Shown one piece after another: positions 59,206 through 64,000 of a stretch of 64,000 nucleotides of DNA. Numbering within the stretch: position 1 is the first letter of the stretch; each line of letters begins with the position of its first letter. The stretch lies in NCBI RefSeq assembly GCF_021869535.1, contig NW_026262690.1, positions 60,954,995-61,018,994 of the forward strand, written 5' to 3'. Made by a program: the position numbers and the translations under genes. The DNA comes from Mytilus californianus. Its lineage: Eukaryota > Mollusca > Bivalvia > Mytilida > Mytilidae. The notes under the pieces are model-generated. The model was not told the DNA's origin and searched no databases. It saw only the letters and a program-made list of their open reading frames with translations.

Positions 59206-62044
59206 GTTTAAAATGCATCTAAAATATATTTATTTTGTTAAAAAACAAAATAGTGTGATATTGGATAAGAAAAAATGATAAAGGTTAAGGAAATAATCTT
59301 CACATTCCGAGTGAATTTAATGAGTTAGTTTAAGCTGAATTGTTGAAATGTAAAAGTGTTAATGATATCAACCAAACGGTCGATTACACTCACGTTAAAA
59401 TTACTTTTTTCTATAAAGTTGTTGTAAGAATTATTCTGTTGAAGTTCCTTTACTTCATTCTCTTTACTAAAATGAACTGATTCTGTTAGTATTTTTGATA
59501 CAAATCAAGACATTGGAATTTTAAAGTGTTTGATTTACAGAACAGACGATCAAATTGTTAGTGCTAATTTTACAATCTTTTTCATTGTCAGCGAAAATCA
59601 TTCTTGCTGATTTTTGGCACACCATTGTTAAAACATTATGACATATGCTTTGACAATCTCAAATAGGATAAGTAATACAATTTAAAACCTTTTGTAGTTG
59701 TGGTAATTTTTATGGTTTTATATATTCTAAAGAGTAACTGCCTTTGAAGTGAAATGGATAAAGACCATATAGGTATAAAAAATAAGTATCTTAATAGTTG
59801 GATATCAGAGTAGATGATTAATGAAGTTTGTAATTCATTACATAAAGTGCCGTTTTCTTCCACAATTTGTTTGTGCGGTTTACAGATAACTTTTATTATT
59901 GGTGACGTTTACACGAGTGCTATGGACAGATTGCCGTCAAATATCAATTTGGACATCCTCTAGAGTTTTCAACAAGAAATGGAATTGAATAAGTGTATCG
60001 AATTCCAGTTGAAATATTCCAGGGGGACATAATTCTAAGCTGTTAAGAATGCAAATCAAGATTATGTATTTAAACGCGTAGGTTCGTAATTAATTTATGG
60101 CAACGAAAATATTACGTTTGCCATCCAATAAAATTTGCTATCATACATAAATTTTGAGAGAAACATTTCAAAAAGTTTTCCTTTCGATTGATTTTAATGA
60201 TGATTTATCTAATATTTTAGAAGTTCTGCGGATTTTTCACCCTTATTGTTTTAGTTTTGTTCACGATCACATGTTAACTTATCGTAAACTAGTAATTGCT
60301 CATTCGTATACTATCTACATCATTAGAACAACTCTTGCAAGTAGATGTCATTTTCATCAACTAAAATAAACATGTGAATACCTACAACAACAAGTGAAAA
60401 CTTCTTTGCTCACTGTTTATGGAAGATTTTAATTTCTGATGTCTACATCAAATTTGGAAATTGATAAACGATGCAATTTTTAGTTACTTCAAATCGAATA
60501 CTGATAGTTCAACGAATTAACTGTTTGAGATCAGAGCGATTATCACAAATAATTACTTGATTCGTTCGAACGAAAGACTATATGCTGTTAAAATCAAGCG
60601 CGAAAGCTTAATAGTAAAAATGAATGTGCAATCGCTATCAATATCAGTTTTTTCTCTTCATTACCATGACTAAAGGGTTACTACATTTTCAATCTATCAT
60701 AAAGCGATCTTTGTCTTTCTTTTTCTTTTTGTCTCAATTATAGGATCAGTTTGGCATCAGAACAATAATTGTAAAGAAACAGATTATTCAACTTATTTGA
60801 TTTAAATATTTTGTAGAAAATTATGACACAAAAAAAAATTCTTTATACGGAATTGGATTGTGTTACCTTGAAATTCTATCTCTGTGACTCAATATATTAA
60901 CCGAAAAGATTTGTATCACTTATATATAGAAAAGGTATTATGAACTACTCTACTTTTGATCATCCACATCATGCATTAGCAATTAAATGTTACAGAAAGA
61001 CTATTTCTTAGTTGCTGATTATATCATTTAGATACGTAACAAAGTGAAGGTTACATAAAATTTTTATTTACCAATATTGGATACAATAAGAAATGAAGCT
61101 TGTACTTGCTGTTTGCTAGATAACTCTGTATCTTTTGTTCGAATACTAATAAAGTTTATTTTGTTTTCATGAAGTTTTCTTTGCATCTGATTTATTAGTG
61201 ATATACACATACAACATTTACCCAATCCAAAAACCCAACCCTTCCCTTGCACAGGCGGGTTGAACTTGATAGAGAAAGCAACCCCCATCCCGTACAAAAA
61301 GCACACAGACAGACATCGGGTGGAAAGTGGGAATTATGCTGTGAAAGTTGATGAAAACTTTGCTTTCATCTTCTGTTGCTACTGAGAGGGGATGCACACT
61401 AAATCATAAGAGAAGAGAAAACATCAAAATGTCTAATACGTTAGAACATATTAAACATATATAAACAGTCAAAACTTTAAGACAATGTATTTACAACAAA
61501 TTTTTGCCTGTTTGTTTATAAAACTCCATTGAGTACAGCTCTGAAATTCTTTCATTAATACCATATATTGATTTTAAATTCCTAGAGTGTTTGGAGTATT
61601 TTGAAATAAATGATGTAGACAAAATTGTTTGTCAAGTTAACAATATATTTAAAAAAAAGAAAAGAAAACAGCATCTAGAGCTTTTAAAAAGTTATAAATA
61701 ATGAAATGTCCTTTATCTACAACTAGAAAACTCACCTTAATACAAGCTGTAGTTCAAGTTTGTCGTATATGAAATTATTTTGAAATAAATTGCTACCTCC
61801 CTCTGAAGTGTGTGCTATCGTTGGTTTCACATTTAAGAACTCCGGATATCTTATTTGAATTCACTGTCAACATGTAAAAAAAAAAGACTGTAAACAAAAA
61901 ATGGCCAATGTATGATTAATATATGTTATAATTGAAAAAAGATCGTCAAATTCGGAGCTGTAAACAAATGTAGGCAATAAAGTTGTTTGTGACTTGTCCT
62001 ATATGTAAACATAAATTCATGGACTATTAACTGTGACTTAAAAA
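59206..62044. other. downstream region, no recognisable feature
   Basis: This is AT-rich sequence after the prohormone-4 polyadenylation signal. Frames of 70-80 codons at 59636, 60154 and 61064 have no motif I know. No repeat can be named. Confidence 0.5.
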
Positions 62045-62085
62045 ATAAAAATAAGGAGATGTGGTTCGATTTTCAATGAGACAAA
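62045..62085 (-). repeat. family D scrap
   Basis: AATAAGGAGATGTGGTTCGA and TTTTCAATGAGACAAATATCC are a diverged end of family D, directly abutting the foldback element at 62091. Confidence 0.55.
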
Positions 62086-62090
62086 TATCC

Positions 62091-62202
62091 AGGAGTCGGT
62101 TTCACAAAAAAAAAATACGACTAAGATTGATCGTAAGTCATGAACAGTTCAGTATACTTACGATCAATCTTAGTCGTAAGTTTTTTTGTGAAACCGACTC
62201 CT
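62091..62202. mobile_element. 112-bp foldback (MITE-like) element
   Basis: The left arm 62091-62138 and right arm 62156-62202 are near-perfect inverted copies (AGGAGTCGGTTTCACAAAAA ... CGATCAATCTTAGTCGTAAG ...), differing mainly in the length of the A/T run, with a 17-base loop. No coding capacity. It would form a hairpin of about 47 bp. Confidence 0.92.
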
Positions 62203-62764
62203 GAGACCGAAGGACGCGGAGTAAAATAAATTAAACCTGCCTGAAATTCGTTGTATCGTGGTAGGTCTTATTGATAACACAATAAGACGACTGTCGCCTA
62301 CATATCGGACACACCATTAATTCACCAACGATTCCAATGTCTTTGCTTATGACATGTGTTTCTGAAGAACCCGCCACCATGTTTGCTAGAGTCCAAAATT
62401 TAGGACCTGAAAATATATTCCTTTAAAGATATTGACATAATAGGAAGTGCTCACTTGTCAAGAGCTTTAAGTTTTAAAGGTTTTTTTAAATACGTAACCT
62501 ATATTTCTTGAATCGGCTCCCAGTGGGCCCAGTGGGATAATTAGCATAACCAAGAACAACAGAAAGGATACCTTCCTAAGGTAAACATGTCAATAGTGTG
62601 TGCTCTTCCGAATGCCAAGAGATTAAAAGTTATTTTGAAACCTCTATTACCTATTGATGAGGTAAGGTCTGTCCGGAAATTTGTTAAAATATATTGGCGA
62701 TTGATTTGAGTGTTTACAATGTAACAAGTATAACCTTTCCAAAAAGTTATCTCGTTTGAATTGT
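62203..62764. other. no recognisable feature
   Basis: This is unique-looking AT-rich sequence; a minus frame at 62541-62771 has no motif. Confidence 0.5.
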
Positions 62765-62920
62765 TTAACATTTTTTATGTCTGTGTGCATCTTATAACTT
62801 ACTATGCAGTACGGGTTTTCCTCAATAAGAGACAGTACCGTGCCCTCTAGTTACTAACTTCCATTCAGATTGGTCTCTTGTGGAAATTTGTCTCATTGGT
62901 AATCATATTTTTATATAGAG
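62765..62920 (+). repeat. family D interspersed repeat, diverged
   Basis: ACTATGCAGTACGGGTTTTC, CTCAATAAGAGACAGTACCG and GTGGAAATTTGTCTCATTGG, TAATCATA are in the family D order but strongly diverged. Confidence 0.5.
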
Positions 62921-63859
62921 TGTTTCGTAGTATCATGAATTAACGTGAGCTTTTGCGTTCATGTTTTTTTTCTATTTTAAGATAAAACAAATGTTTTTTT
63001 TAATATTTTCTATCAGAAGTATTTATTACTTATTTCTATTTTTGGATACTTTTATGTGGGTGTCAGTATCAAATTTAGTAGTAATATAATATTTAAAAAA
63101 ATGTGATCTAACAGTGAAAATGCTTTGATATGAGGGCCACGAATAATGGACTACAAAAGGATAATGTAACATAAAAAAAGTTTAACTAACTAATTATTTA
63201 TTAGACGAAGGATGTTATATTCGGATCTCCTTGATTAGACTGACACGCAATACTGTTACTGTAATTCTGAATGAATATGTTTACTCTCTCTAATGAATTA
63301 AATTATGAATGTCAGGTACTCTCGACTCCATCATCTTTCTCAAGTCTACACATATTCCTAAGGTTACACACACCTACACTGTTGTTATATAATCGTATGT
63401 TGGTTATTTTGTCATACTGTTTTTAAGTGCCGTTTTATACCAATACTTTCTAAATTCTATAATGTGACAGTTTAACAAATTGGATTATAATTAAAAAACC
63501 AATTGTTCAGAGAAAAAATCAAGGTCTTTCCACCTCACAATTTGATATTCAAGGTTCAAATCAACTTTTGTTCAGATAAGCAAATTTTTCTTTTTAATTA
63601 CAAAACAGTAACTTTCGTAAATCAAAAATCTTACATAAATAGTCACTTCAGGTGAAATCTGAATCCAAAAATATATTGTTTCTATATACTTCCCTATTAA
63701 AAAATGGAGATAATTTGATACTTTTCTATATATATAATGTCATATGATAGCTTTCATTACACCGATTCGAAAATATATGGTTTCTATATACTCTTGCTTG
63801 ATATAAGGGAGATAATTGGCTACTTCCGGTGTATAAAATGCCTCTTCCGGTGTCATATG
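62921..63859. other. unassigned, with a local 80-90 bp direct duplication
   Basis: TATATTGTTTCTATATACTT (63673-63692) recurs as TATATGGTTTCTATATACTC (63775-63794). TCATATGATAGCTTT also occurs twice (63740 and 63854), and CTTCCGGTGT twice (63823 and 63843). The blocks are short and shuffled. Confidence 0.55.
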
Positions 63860-64000
63860 ATAGCTTTATCCCGGTTTTTGGTGGGATTCGTGTTGCTCAA
63901 TCTTAACTTGTTTACTATGTTGTGGTTTGTACGCTGTTTTTGCCTGTTGGTCTTTTTTTATAATGGTTTTGTAAGTTCGTTTTCGATGAGTTTGATAATC
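63860..64000 (+). mobile_element. family A tail fragment, cut by the window end
   Basis: TTATCCCGGTTTTTGGTGGG (63866-63885), ATTCGTGTTGCTCAATCTTA, TTTACTATGTTGTGGTTTGT and GTTTTCGATGAGTTTGATAA follow the tail order of 17985-18165. The element may continue beyond 64000. Confidence 0.7.

Overview
The window is AT-rich, intron-dominated animal DNA. I read it as a marine bivalve, most likely a mussel of the genus Mytilus. The grounds are one clearly recognisable neuropeptide-precursor gene of lophotrochozoan type and many interspersed repeats that I recognise from memory as common in Mytilus and other bivalves. No database search was possible, so the genus is an inference. There are no bacterial-type operons, ribosome binding sites or CRISPR arrays. 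Most open reading frames in the window are chance frames in AT-rich sequence.

The only intact protein-coding gene I can support is a four-coding-exon gene on the + strand (44566-59129) for a secreted 193-residue prohormone-4 (IDLSRF-like peptide) precursor. It comprises a signal peptide, a short peptide with a V-D-F-S-R-L core followed by dibasic sites, one LDL-receptor class A module, a Lys-Lys-Arg site and a long conserved C-terminal region. All three coding introns are phase 1, and both internal exons are multiples of three. Intron 1 is 11.3 kb and repeat-rich. Intron 2 carries a tRNA-derived SINE, a 37-bp triplication, a degenerate 27-30 bp minisatellite and a hairpin. A polyadenylation signal lies 71 bases after the stop.

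The remaining roughly 50 kb is a graveyard of mobile DNA. From 3.9 to 6.4 kb there is a cluster of decayed 3' ends of one reverse-transcriptase element (called family A here, probably Penelope-like) with an internal 400-bp duplication. Further pieces of family A lie at 16.1, 18.0, 29.6, 46.2, 51.4 and 63.9 kb. At 13.46-14.01 kb there is a nested inverted/direct repeat. At 23.05-23.52 kb is a LINE 3' remnant with a CxxC zinc-knuckle end. Three copies of a 0.7-0.78 kb non-coding, hairpin-rich element with terminal inverted repeats lie at 26.65, 32.34 (inverted) and 37.24 kb. A hairpin module of that element recurs alone at 57.1 kb inside the neuropeptide gene. Other items are a GC-rich island at 47.8-48.55 kb with a 64-67 bp tandem repeat, three related 30-bp palindromes at 50.5-50.7 kb, and a 112-bp near-perfect foldback at 62.1 kb.

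The best candidates for undescribed biology are the structured TIR element with its mobile hairpin module, the palindrome triplet, the nested repeat and the GC-rich island. Within the gene, the symmetric phase-1 exon layout and the odd number of cysteines in the precursor are worth a look.
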